64,000 nt of DNA from contig NZ_VATA01000014.1 of NCBI RefSeq assembly GCF_005870025.1, positions 83,463-147,462 on the forward strand, read 5' to 3'. The notes under the pieces were generated by a model, which was not told where the DNA came from, ran no database searches, and saw only the letters and a list, made by a program, of their open reading frames with translations. Each line of letters starts with the position of its first letter. Position 1 is the stretch's first letter. The translations under genes and the position numbers were made by a program. Positions 45,413 through 53,812 of this stretch are shown piece after piece. Source of the DNA: Poseidonocella sp. HB161398 (GTDB lineage: Bacteria > Pseudomonadota > Alphaproteobacteria > Rhodobacterales > Rhodobacteraceae).

Positions 45413-45931
45413 TTAGAGCGGGACCGCGATCAGGTTCGGGACGGAGAAGGTGTCGAGCACGACCACGCGCGAGCGCAGGCGCGGCCCGGCATCGGTCATG
45501 ACGATCTTGTCTTCATAGTGACCGGCGACGAAGAGCTTGGAGAAGCCTTCCAGCGACGACTGCACGATCATGAAGTTGGTGCGCGCCTCCAGGATCCCGT
45601 CCTCGTAGGACAGGTACTGGGTGCCGTTCAGGAAGTGCCGGTCCCAATGCGGGTTGTACTTGCTCGACACGTCGAGAACCATCAGCCGGTCCTTGATGAC
45701 ATCGAGCGAATTGCAGCGGATGACCGCCGCGCCATAGCCCACTTCGAGGTTCTCGCGCGGGATCACGTGATATTCGGCGGTTTCGTCGAAGCACTCGATC
45801 CAGGCGTCCAGCTCCATCCGGTCCAGGTGGACCGTGCTGTCCATGATCAGGTCGGCGGCTGCCTGGCGCACCTCCATCGGGATCGACCGGTCGGTCTTGC
45901 GCGCGGCGGGCTTGTCCATCAGGTCTCTCAT
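45413..45931 (-). CDS. Ring-hydroxylating oxygenase, small (beta) subunit
   Basis: This 172-residue protein has the NTF2-like fold of dioxygenase beta subunits (AADLIMDSTVHLDRMELDAWIECFDETAEYHVIPRENLE, RSRVVVLDTFSVPNLIAVPL). It supports assembly of the alpha/beta oligomer rather than catalysis. The start overlaps the alpha-subunit stop by ATGA; a second in-frame ATG lies four codons later. Confidence 0.92.
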   Translation of the reverse strand: MRDLMDKPAARKTDRSIPMEVRQAAADLIMDSTVHLDRMELDAWIECFDETAEYHVIPRENLEVGYGAAVIRCNSLDVIKDRLMVLDVSSKYNPHWDRHFLNGTQYLSYEDGILEARTNFMIVQSSLEGFSKLFVAGHYEDKIVMTDAGPRLRSRVVVLDTFSVPNLIAVPL

Positions 45932-47199
45932 TGTTCGGCTCCTTCCGGGGCAAAGCCCATGAGCTGCGCGTAATAGGCCCAGAAGCCGCGGATAGTGACT
46001 TCGTTCACGCGGGTGTCGCGGTCGCCGATCTCGCCGATGCCGCCCATCTCGATGACGGCCATCTCTTCTTCCGCGGCGGATTTCGTGGTGCGGTGCACCA
46101 TTTCCAGCGCCTCGCCGTCCTCCATGGAGATCAGGCCCGCCGGGCCCACCATGTTGGCCTGGTTCAGCCGGTGCTGGACCATTTCCTCGCTGTCGTCCTC
46201 GTAGGCGTAGAGCACCCAGGTCAGCTCGAACGCGTCGACGCCCAGGGTGCGGATCTTGCGCATCGCCAGGGTGTTGCCGATCTGGTGGAAGAAGCAGTTC
46301 GGGAAGACGTTCATCACGCGGGTCGACATGCCGAACGGGTTCTCGTCGATGATGTTGACCATCGAGTAGTCGTTCAGCCCGGCGATCTCGCCCTTCTTCA
46401 CGCCGTTCTCGATATAGGCCTTCAGAGCTTCCTCGTCGCTGTCCGATCCCTTGTACTGGAAGAGGATCGAGTGGCGGTGCTTCTCGTCCATGTAGCCGCC
46501 CGCGACCTGGGTCAGGCGCGACAGGCCGAAGGTCCGGTTGAACTCGTGCAGGAGCGAGCCGTGATAGGCGTCCTTGATGTTCTCCGGATAGAGCTTCCAG
46601 TTGGCGTTGATCCGCTGGCGCTGGTAGCCGAGCACCTTGACGGGACGGTTGAACATCTCGCCGACATGCTTGGTGAAGAGCGGGCCGAGATACTCTTCGA
46701 TCGGCTCCATGTCGTGATGGAAGGTGCCGAAGATCACGCCGTTGAAGGACGTGACGCGCACCTTCACCAGGTTGTGGTTCTTCATGTCGAAGCAGGCGGG
46801 CATGCCGCCCTTGCCATTGGCGCCGCGGCGGAAGGGAACGCCCTTCAGGTCGCCTTTGCGGTTGTAGAGCCAGGCATGGTAGATGCAGGTGTGCTCTTTC
46901 GCGGTGCCCCAGGGCTCGCGGACGATCTCGGCGCCGCGATGCGCGCAGCGGTTGACGAAGGCGTAGAGTTCGCCGTCGTCGTCGCGGTTCACCACCACTG
47001 GCGTGTCGCCGACATGGCAGACGCGGAAGTCGCCCGGATTAGGGATCTCGGCTTCCAGGCAGAGCACGTTCCAGCAGCGGCCCCGGAAGATCTTCTCCTG
47101 CTCCAGCTGGTAGATCTCGGGGTCGTGATAGATCGAATACGGCACGCGGGAATAGTCCTTGCGCGGCCAGTTCACCTGAACACTGGCGAAGTCCTTCAT
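45928..47199 (-). CDS. Rieske ring-hydroxylating oxygenase, large (alpha) subunit
   Basis: This 423-residue terminal oxygenase has a Rieske cluster at CAHRG (Cys85, His87) and CIYHAW (Cys105, His108). The mononuclear iron site is NIKDAYHGSLLHEF (Asp210, His213, His218). The length and beta subunit suit the benzoate/anthranilate/salicylate-like groups. It leads a minus-strand operon with beta, RraA-like, RidA, GntR and ferredoxin genes, and with the divergent reductase forms a complete three-component system. The substrate is not readable; no ring-cleavage dioxygenase is present in the window. Confidence 0.93.
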   Translation of the reverse strand: MKDFASVQVNWPRKDYSRVPYSIYHDPEIYQLEQEKIFRGRCWNVLCLEAEIPNPGDFRVCHVGDTPVVVNRDDDGELYAFVNRCAHRGAEIVREPWGTAKEHTCIYHAWLYNRKGDLKGVPFRRGANGKGGMPACFDMKNHNLVKVRVTSFNGVIFGTFHHDMEPIEEYLGPLFTKHVGEMFNRPVKVLGYQRQRINANWKLYPENIKDAYHGSLLHEFNRTFGLSRLTQVAGGYMDEKHRHSILFQYKGSDSDEEALKAYIENGVKKGEIAGLNDYSMVNIIDENPFGMSTRVMNVFPNCFFHQIGNTLAMRKIRTLGVDAFELTWVLYAYEDDSEEMVQHRLNQANMVGPAGLISMEDGEALEMVHRTTKSAAEEEMAVIEMGGIGEIGDRDTRVNEVTIRGFWAYYAQLMGFAPEGAEQ

Positions 47200-47260
47200 A
47201 GCATCGGAGTCCTTTGGCTGTCGGTCGGCAGCTCTCTGCCGGTCATGCCCTGCTGGGCCT

Positions 47261-47276
47261 GTTTTGAATACAAAAC
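47261..47276. promoter_or_regulatory. Candidate GntR operator 1 in the divergent oxygenase promoter
   Basis: gttttg-aata-caaaac is an inverted repeat with perfect 6-bp arms, 62 bp upstream of the alpha-subunit start. It resembles the TTGTATACAA-type sites of FCD regulators. Confidence 0.6.
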
Positions 47277-47375
47277 GTAGGTGAATTCCGTAGTCAACAT
47301 TTTTTTGGACGGAAGTAACCTATCAAAATGGCAATCGCCTCCTGATTAAGCATTCAGATTGACCGACACGGCTTC

Positions 47376-47391
47376 ATTTTGTATTCAGAAC
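47376..47391. promoter_or_regulatory. Candidate GntR operator 2 in the divergent oxygenase promoter
   Basis: attttgtattcagaac matches the reverse complement of operator 1 at 14 of 16 positions. It lies 20 bp upstream of the FAH gene start, so each divergent gene has its own copy. Confidence 0.55.
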
Positions 47392-47410
47392 GCGGACAAG
47401 GAGACCAAGT

Positions 47411-48292
47411 ATGAAATATGTGAGCTTTCGACCTGCCGCTGATTCCGCCGCCGCCCCCCGGGCGGGCGCCCTGAGCGCGGACGGCACCGCCGTCCTGCCG
47501 CTCGACGGGCTGTGCCGCGGCGGCGACCTTCTCGACCTGATCGGGCGCGAGGCGGAGGCCGCGGAGATGGCCGCCGCCGCGGCCCCGCTGCCGCTCGACG
47601 AGGTCGTGCTGCTGGCGCCGCTGCCGCGCCCGGGCCGCAACCTCTTCTGCGTCGGCAAGAACTACCATGCCCATGCCGAGGAGTTTCACCGCTCGGGCTT
47701 CGACGCCTCCGCGGGCAAGGACGCCACGCCGGAATTTCCGATCATCTTCACCAAGGCGCCCAGCACCGTGACCGGCCCCGGCGCGCCGATTCCCTCCTGG
47801 CTCGACTACTCGGACAGCACCGATTACGAGGGCGAGCTGGCCGTCGTCATCGGCAAGGGCGGCCGCGGCATCGCGAAGGCGGCGGCGATGGACCATGTCT
47901 GGGGCTACACGGTCGCCAATGACGTCACCGCGCGGAACCTGCAGAAGGACCACCGCCAGTGGCTGATCGGCAAGTCGATCGACGGCTTCTGCCCGATGGG
48001 CCCCTGCATCACCCCCGCCGCCGACATTCCCGAGCTGGGCGAGATGCGCCTGACCACCCATGTCAACGGCGAGAAGCGGCAGGATGCGGTGCTGAAGGAC
48101 CTGATCTTCGACATCCCCACCCTGATCGAGACGATTTCCCGCGTCATCACGCTGGAGCCCGGCGACATCATCCTGACCGGCACGCCCGAGGGCGTCGGCA
48201 TCGGCATGGCCCCGCCGGTCTACCTGGTGCCCGGCGACACGGTGCGCGTCGAGATCAGCGGCATCGGCGCGCTGGAGAACCCGGTGGCATGA
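47411..48292 (+). CDS. FAH-family hydrolase/isomerase
   Basis: This 293-residue fumarylacetoacetase-fold enzyme has NLFCVGKNYHAHAEEF, FPIIFTKAPSTVTGPG, DYEGELAVVIGKGGRG (metal-binding acids), VWGYTVANDVTARNLQ and PGDIILTGTPEGVGIG. Members act as fumarylpyruvate hydrolases, homoprotocatechuate-pathway isomerases or acylpyruvases. An aaggaga ribosome-binding site supports the ATG at 47411. It opens the plus-strand operon of the oxygenase island, followed by the ferredoxin reductase. It is distinct from the FAH protein of the fucose region. Confidence 0.87.
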   Translation: MKYVSFRPAADSAAAPRAGALSADGTAVLPLDGLCRGGDLLDLIGREAEAAEMAAAAAPLPLDEVVLLAPLPRPGRNLFCVGKNYHAHAEEFHRSGFDASAGKDATPEFPIIFTKAPSTVTGPGAPIPSWLDYSDSTDYEGELAVVIGKGGRGIAKAAAMDHVWGYTVANDVTARNLQKDHRQWLIGKSIDGFCPMGPCITPAADIPELGEMRLTTHVNGEKRQDAVLKDLIFDIPTLIETISRVITLEPGDIILTGTPEGVGIGMAPPVYLVPGDTVRVEISGIGALENPVA

Positions 48293-49515
48293 CGCAGCGT
48301 TTCGTGATCATCGGCGCCGGACATGCCGGCGCCGCGGCGGCGCAGGAGCTGGCCAGGGCCGTGGCCTCCGGCGCGCTCGAGGCGGAGATCGCGCTGGTCG
48401 ACGCCGATGCGGGCCTGCCCTACGAGCGCCCCGCCCTGTCCAAGGAATGGCTGACCGCCGAGACCTTCCCCGAGGCGGCGCCGCATGACTGGGCCGCGGC
48501 GGGCATCGCCTTCCATGGCGGCCGGCACGCGGAGCGAATCGATGCCGGTGCGCGCGAGGTCGCGCTGGCCGACGGCACGCGGCTGGGCTACGACCGGCTG
48601 CTTCTGGCGCCCGGCGGCACGCCGCGCCGCCTGCCGGTGCCCGGCGGCGAGGCCTGCCACGTGCTGCGCACCGCAGCCGATTCGCGGCTTCTCCATGCCG
48701 CCCTGCGCAAGGGCGGGCACCTGGCAGTGATCGGCGCCGGCGTGATCGGGCTCGAGACCGCCTCCTCCGCACGCAAGCTCGGGCTCGAGGTCACGGTGAT
48801 CGAGGCCGGCGACCGGGTCATGGCGCGCAGCCTGCCGCCCGAGATCTCGGCGCTGCTGCAGGCGCGGCACGAGGCGGCCGGGGTGCAGTTCCTCTTTGGC
48901 GCCGCCATCACCGGCATCGCCACCCGGGCCGACGGCCGCCAGGTCGTCTCGCTGAAGGACGGCTCGGTCCTGGCCGCGGACCTCATGGTCGCGGGCATCG
49001 GCTTCGACGCCGACACCGCGCTGGCCGCGACGGCGGGGCTGAAGCTCGACCGCGGCATCCTGGTCGATGCCGACGGGCAGAGCTCGGTCCCGGGCATCTT
49101 CGCGGCCGGCGACGCCACGGTCTTTCCCGGCCCCTCGGGCGCGCCGCAATGCTGGCAGACCTGGCAGCATGCCCGCCGCCACGGCGCCCATGTCGCGCGC
49201 CGCATGGCCGGGCTCGCTTCGGACTACGCGCCGGTCCACTGGTTCTGGACCGACCAGCAGGGGCTGAACCTGCAGGTGCTGGGCGATCCGCTGGGCGCCG
49301 ATGACTGCGTGCTGCGCGGCGCGCCGGAGAGACCGCAGACCCGGCTCTATCTCCGGGACGGCCGCATCGCCGGGGCCGTCATGATCGACCAGGGACGCGA
49401 CACCCGCCCGGTCACCGCGCTGATCGAAAGCGGCGCCGTGGTGGAGAAGGGGCTTCTCGAAGACCCGTCCGTCCAGCTACGGTCGCTGAACGCAAGAAAG
49501 GCCGTCAACGCATGA
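48289..49515 (+). CDS. FAD-dependent ferredoxin reductase of the oxygenase system
   Basis: This 408-residue flavoprotein uses NADH to reduce the Rieske ferredoxin. It has an N-terminal FAD motif (VIIGAGHAGAAAAQEL), YERPALSKEWL typical of BphA4/HcaD-type reductases, a second nucleotide motif (LAVIGAGVIGLETASSARKLG), and FAAGDAT. A C-terminal reductase domain contains HWFWTDQQGLNLQVLG. The start overlaps the FAH stop (ATGA) and the stop overlaps the next start. The gene being on the other strand from the oxygenase suggests co-regulation from the shared promoter region. Confidence 0.92.
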   Translation: MTQRFVIIGAGHAGAAAAQELARAVASGALEAEIALVDADAGLPYERPALSKEWLTAETFPEAAPHDWAAAGIAFHGGRHAERIDAGAREVALADGTRLGYDRLLLAPGGTPRRLPVPGGEACHVLRTAADSRLLHAALRKGGHLAVIGAGVIGLETASSARKLGLEVTVIEAGDRVMARSLPPEISALLQARHEAAGVQFLFGAAITGIATRADGRQVVSLKDGSVLAADLMVAGIGFDADTALAATAGLKLDRGILVDADGQSSVPGIFAAGDATVFPGPSGAPQCWQTWQHARRHGAHVARRMAGLASDYAPVHWFWTDQQGLNLQVLGDPLGADDCVLRGAPERPQTRLYLRDGRIAGAVMIDQGRDTRPVTALIESGAVVEKGLLEDPSVQLRSLNARKAVNA

Positions 49516-50996
49516 CCGACACCCCGCCGGGCCCGTTCCCCGCCCTCGCCCAGGCCCTGCCGGAGGATCCGGTGCGGCCCGAGACGGCACCGCATCTCCA
49601 CGAGCTCGACCTGGCGCACATGGTCATGCTGGTGGAAAGCGAACTCGTCGCCCCCGAGACCGGGGCGACGATCCTGTCGACGCTGTTCGACACCGAGACC
49701 GAAGGCGTCTTCGACGCCCGCGACAGCGTGGGCGGCGGCAACCTGGCGGGCGAGCGGCTGGTGACGGCGCGGCTCGGCGCGGCGGTGGGCGGACAGCTCG
49801 GCCTGGCGCGCAGCCCGGCGGAACTGGCGGCGACCGGCTTCCGGCTCTTCGCCCGCGAGCGGCTGCTGGAACTGATGGAGGCGCTCTACCAGCTGCGCGA
49901 ATCGCTGATCGGCTTCGCCGAGGCCCATGCCGGCGAGATCGTCGCCGCGCAGGTCCAGGGCGGACCGGCGCAGCCGACGACCTTCGGCCACTGGGCGCTG
50001 ATGATCGACTCGGCGCTGACCCGCGACTCGGAGCGGCTGGTGGCGCTCTATGGCCGGGTGAACCGCTCGCCGGCCGGGGCAGGCAGCCTGGCAGGCGCCG
50101 ACCTGCCGGTCCGGCGGCTGCGCACGGCCGAGCTCCTGGGCTTCGACGGGCTGGTCGAGAACACCTATGACGCGGTGGCGGGCCATGACCTGATGCTGGA
50201 ATTCACCGGCGCGCTGGCGATCCTGACCCTGACCGCGGCGCGGCTGGCCGACGACCTGCTGCTCTGGGCGGGGCCGGGCCAGGGGCTGGTCTCGCTGCCC
50301 GGCGCGGCCGGGGGCGCGCGGCTGGGCCGCGATGCGGGCCCGGCGGTGCTGGGGCAGATCCGCATGCTCGCGGCACGCGCCCAGGGCGTTCTGGCCACCG
50401 CGACGCTGGCCGAGCGCGGCCCGACCGCGCTGGCGAATTTCGGCCGCGATGCCACCGAGCAGGCGGCCATCGACATCTCGGGCGCCGTGCTGGCGGAGCT
50501 TCCGCAGATCGCGGCGCTGCTGGGCGAGGTGCGGGTCGATGCCGGCCGCGCCGCGCGCCTCGCCGCGCGCGAATGGAGCCTGGCAATCGACCTGGCCGCC
50601 GCGCTCGGGCGGCATTGCGGCATGGCGCGCCACCGCGCCGAGCAGCTCGCCGAGGCGGTGATGCGCGACGGGCTGGCCCGCGGCACCGGGCCCGAGACGC
50701 TGACCGCCGCGGCGCTGGCCCGGGTCGCCTCCGAACTGGGCATGGCCGAGGCGCGGCTCTCGCAGGAGCAGATCGACGCCGCGCTCGATCCCCGCGCCTT
50801 CGTCGAGCGCCGCTCCGGCACGGGCGGGCCTGGTCCCGAGGGGCTGGCCCGCGGGCTGGTCTCGGCACAGTCGCGGATCCGGCTCGGCCGCAGCCGCCTC
50901 GCCGAGCGCCACCGCGCGCTGCAAGCGGCCCGCGCGGGCCTGCGCGCCGCCGCCGAGGGCCTGCTCCTTCAGCCGCGCAAGACCGCGCGCGCCTGA
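49512..50996 (+). CDS. Argininosuccinate-lyase superfamily paralogue lacking catalytic motifs
   Basis: This 494-residue protein aligns along its length with the lyase encoded at 52.2-53.8 kb: GGGNLAGERLVTARLGAAVGGQLGLARSPAEL, PAGAGSLAGADLPVRRLRTAELLGFDGLVENTYDA, and RRSGTGGPGPEGLARGL at the end. The superfamily catalytic motifs are gone. The T-H-x-Q segment reads VQGGPAQPTT (His lost, residues about 148-157), and the flexible SSxMPxKxNP loop is replaced by GAAGGARLGRDAGPA (264-278). It is therefore probably not a lyase by the usual mechanism and may be a partner or scaffold subunit. It is translationally coupled to the ferredoxin reductase and followed by an MFS transporter. Confidence 0.8.
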   Translation: MTDTPPGPFPALAQALPEDPVRPETAPHLHELDLAHMVMLVESELVAPETGATILSTLFDTETEGVFDARDSVGGGNLAGERLVTARLGAAVGGQLGLARSPAELAATGFRLFARERLLELMEALYQLRESLIGFAEAHAGEIVAAQVQGGPAQPTTFGHWALMIDSALTRDSERLVALYGRVNRSPAGAGSLAGADLPVRRLRTAELLGFDGLVENTYDAVAGHDLMLEFTGALAILTLTAARLADDLLLWAGPGQGLVSLPGAAGGARLGRDAGPAVLGQIRMLAARAQGVLATATLAERGPTALANFGRDATEQAAIDISGAVLAELPQIAALLGEVRVDAGRAARLAAREWSLAIDLAAALGRHCGMARHRAEQLAEAVMRDGLARGTGPETLTAAALARVASELGMAEARLSQEQIDAALDPRAFVERRSGTGGPGPEGLARGLVSAQSRIRLGRSRLAERHRALQAARAGLRAAAEGLLLQPRKTARA

Positions 50997-51011
50997 CCGG
51001 GAGCAGACAGA

Positions 51012-52193
51012 ATGACGGAGAAACGCCGGGACTGGCGGATGATCGTGCTGATCTCCGCCGTCCATTTCATCAGCCATGTCCATATCCTGGCCCTGCCGCC
51101 GCTATTTCCGCTCCTTCGCGCGGAATTCGGCACCTCCTACGCGACACTGGGCCTGCTGACGGTCGGCTACAACCTGGTCAGCGCGCTCTTGCAGACCCGC
51201 ATGGGGCGGCTGACCGACCGGATCGGCGGCCTGCCGCTGCTGCATTTCGCGCTTGGCGGCGCTGCGGCCTGCTTCGTGCTGGCAACGCTGAGCCCCAGCT
51301 TCGCGGGACTGGCGCTCTGCATCGTCGCGGCCGGTATCGCCAATGCGGTCTTCCACCCGGCGGACATGTCGCTGCTGTCGAGCCATGTCTCCCTGGCGCG
51401 GCGCAGCACCGGCTTCGCGGTCCATTCGGTCGCGGGCACGGCCGGCTTTGCTGCCGCGCCGCTGCTGACCGGGGGGCTCGGGCTGGCCTTCGGCTGGCGC
51501 GCGGGGCTTCTCGCCGCGGCGGCGCTGTCGCTGATCGGCATCGCGGCGCTGATCCTTGCGCGCGGGGCGCTCTCGCCCGGGGCCGCGCCGCGGGCCGCCA
51601 AGGCCCGGCCGCAGGCGGCGGGGATCTGGCGGCAGGGCAGGTTCCAGCTGCAATTCGCGATCTTCGCCCTCTTCGGCGCGATCTCGGCGGGGCTTCAGGG
51701 CTTCCTGATCCCGGCCATGGCCCAGACCGGGCAGATGGCGGCGGGCATGGCGACCGCGCTGCTCTCGGCCTATCTGGCGGCCGCAACCGCAGGCGTGATC
51801 CTGGGCGGCGCGCTGTCCTCGCGCGCGGGGCCCGGGCGGGTGCTGCTGGCGGGCATGGGCGGATCGGGCCTGATCTGGCTGGCCGCGTCGCTGCCGGGCC
51901 TGCCGGCCATGGCGGTCTTCGGACTGGTCTGCGCGGCGGGGATCGGCAACGGGCTGGCGCTGCCCTCGCGCGACACGCTCCTGGCAGAGCAGGCAAGCGG
52001 GCCGGACCAGGCGGCGATCTTCGGCTTCGTCACCTCCGGGCTTTTCGTCGGCCAGATGCTGGCGCCGCTGGCGATCGGGCGGATGGTCGATCTGGGCCAT
52101 GGCGGGCTGCTCTTCCCGGCGGTGGCGCTGCTGTCGCTGGCCGCACTGCTGGGCGGCCTGGCCCGCGAGCAGCGCGCGACGGCGGAGAGCTAA
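51012..52193 (+). CDS. MFS transporter
   Basis: This 393-residue membrane protein has about twelve hydrophobic segments. It begins with VLISAVHFISHVHILALPPLFPLL and includes the loop motif RMGRLTDRIGGLPLLHF between helices 2 and 3. The overall look resembles Fsr-type (fosmidomycin-resistance-like) exporters. It is the last gene of the plus-strand oxygenase operon and may import or export the compound handled there; direction is not decidable. Confidence 0.87.
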   Translation: MTEKRRDWRMIVLISAVHFISHVHILALPPLFPLLRAEFGTSYATLGLLTVGYNLVSALLQTRMGRLTDRIGGLPLLHFALGGAAACFVLATLSPSFAGLALCIVAAGIANAVFHPADMSLLSSHVSLARRSTGFAVHSVAGTAGFAAAPLLTGGLGLAFGWRAGLLAAAALSLIGIAALILARGALSPGAAPRAAKARPQAAGIWRQGRFQLQFAIFALFGAISAGLQGFLIPAMAQTGQMAAGMATALLSAYLAAATAGVILGGALSSRAGPGRVLLAGMGGSGLIWLAASLPGLPAMAVFGLVCAAGIGNGLALPSRDTLLAEQASGPDQAAIFGFVTSGLFVGQMLAPLAIGRMVDLGHGGLLFPAVALLSLAALLGGLAREQRATAES

Positions 52194-52215
52194 CGCGCAG
52201 GCCCCGTGCCGGGAC

Positions 52216-52243
52216 GGGCGGCGGGACGGCTTCGTGGCCGCCC
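52216..52243. terminator. Bidirectional GC hairpin between convergent genes
   Basis: Arms gggcggc (52216-52222) and gccgccc (52237-52243) pair perfectly, in the 55-base gap between the convergent MFS and lyase genes. No T-run is seen. Confidence 0.5.
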
Positions 52244-52248
52244 CGCCC

Positions 52249-53802
52249 TCAGGCGAAGCGGTTCTCGGCCAGGGTGCGCTGCACGCTCGCCTGCAGCCGG
52301 GCCTCTGCCGCCGCCAGCTTCCCGCGCCAGCCGGCAATCGCCTGGGCCTCGGCACGCATCCGGCCCCCGGCGCTGCGGATCGCCTGGTCCATCGCCGCCG
52401 GTCCCGGCCCGCCGAAGGTCTCGCGCCGCCGCACGAAGGCACGCGCGTCAAGCGCCTTGGTAAGCGTGGCATCGTCCATCGTCACCATATGCGCGCCGCT
52501 GCGGCTGGCATAGGCGTTGAAATCCTCGGCCGTCACCTCGGTCGGGCTGATCCCCTGCTCGATGCAGTCGCGCACGAAGCCCGCCACCAGATTGTGCGCG
52601 CGGCGCCATTCGATCCGGTTGATCCGCACCAGCGCCCCGGCCAGATCGGTCACCGCCGCCCAGTAGGCATTGGCGTGATCCTCGGCCCGCCCGGCATTGA
52701 CCACCATGTCGGCCAGCAGGTCGGGCAGCACCTCGAGCCGCTCGCGCAGCGCCACCACCAGCCCGCGCAGCATCCGGTCGGAATTCCGCCGCTCGATGAT
52801 CGGGAAGCCGGTCGGGCCGCGTTCGGTGCCCTGCACCATGGCCAGCACCGCCTGCGACTGCGCCGAGAGGTTGCGCAGATCCTGCACCCCGTCGGGATTG
52901 CGCTTCTGCGGCATCATCGAGGAGATGCCGATGAACCAGTCGGGCAGCGTGATCAGGCTGTATTCCGTGGTCGCCCAGAGGAACAGATCCTCGGCCATCC
53001 GCGAGAGCGTGTAGCAGAGCAGGTTCAGCACCGAGGCGAATTCCATCTCCAGGTCGTGGCTGAGCGCCGCGTCGAGCGTGTTCGCCACCACCCCGTCGAA
53101 GCCGAGGAACTCCGCCACGCGGCGCCGGTCGATCGGGAATTCGGTGCCCGACATGATGCCCGCGCCCGCGGGGCTGAAATTCACCCGCTCGCAAAGCGCG
53201 GCCAGCCGGTCGCCGTCGCGCGCCAGCGCATCATGGTACATCATCGCCCAGAGCGCGACGGTGATCGGCTGGGCGTGCTGGCCATGGGTATTGCCGGGCA
53301 GCACCACCTCGGCATGCTCGCGGGCAAAGCCCGCCAGCGCCTCGCGCAGCCCCAGGATCCCCTCGCGCAGCCCCAGGATCTGGTCGCGGGCATACATCCG
53401 GAAGGAAATCGCCGAGAGATCGCCCGACGAGCGCGCCAGCCCGATCGCCCCGCCGATCTCGGAGCCGTGGACCTGCGTCAGGTACTTCTCGGCCGCGTGG
53501 TTGCCCCCGCCCGCGGCGCGGCGGCACTCGGCCATGCCGCGCTCCTGCATCCCCGCGAGCCCCCGGAGCACGCCGAGCGCGATCTCCGCGGGCAGGATGC
53601 CGCGCTCGCCCAGCATCGTCACATGCGCCAGGTCGTAGGAGTGGATGAAGGCCGCCGTCTCCTCGACGAAGGCCTCCTTGTAGCTGTCCATATAGGCCGG
53701 GGGCGCGGTGCGGCGCATGGCCTCCGGCGGCTTGGTCTGCGGCCGGATGTTGCGGAACCCCGCAGGCGCCGGCGCCCGTTCCGGCAGGGCGTCTTCCTCC
53801 AT
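52249..53802 (-). CDS. Argininosuccinate-lyase superfamily C-N lyase with intact catalytic motifs
   Basis: This 517-residue enzyme should eliminate fumarate (or another unsaturated acid) from an N-substituted substrate. It retains NTHGQHAQPIT (His173), the flexible loop GISSMMPQKRNP (Ser294-Ser295 region) and GGGNHAAEKYLTQVHGSEIGG. Arginine biosynthesis genes are absent and the protein is longer than typical ArgH, so a catabolic role is likely. Ethylenediaminedisuccinate lyase is a known catabolic relative. The ATG at 53802 has gaggagg 6 bases before it and is preferred to ATG codons at 53826 or 53820, which overlap the aldehyde dehydrogenase end. Confidence 0.85.
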   Translation of the reverse strand: MEEDALPERAPAPAGFRNIRPQTKPPEAMRRTAPPAYMDSYKEAFVEETAAFIHSYDLAHVTMLGERGILPAEIALGVLRGLAGMQERGMAECRRAAGGGNHAAEKYLTQVHGSEIGGAIGLARSSGDLSAISFRMYARDQILGLREGILGLREALAGFAREHAEVVLPGNTHGQHAQPITVALWAMMYHDALARDGDRLAALCERVNFSPAGAGIMSGTEFPIDRRRVAEFLGFDGVVANTLDAALSHDLEMEFASVLNLLCYTLSRMAEDLFLWATTEYSLITLPDWFIGISSMMPQKRNPDGVQDLRNLSAQSQAVLAMVQGTERGPTGFPIIERRNSDRMLRGLVVALRERLEVLPDLLADMVVNAGRAEDHANAYWAAVTDLAGALVRINRIEWRRAHNLVAGFVRDCIEQGISPTEVTAEDFNAYASRSGAHMVTMDDATLTKALDARAFVRRRETFGGPGPAAMDQAIRSAGGRMRAEAQAIAGWRGKLAAAEARLQASVQRTLAENRFA

Positions 53803-53812
53803 GCGCTCCTCC

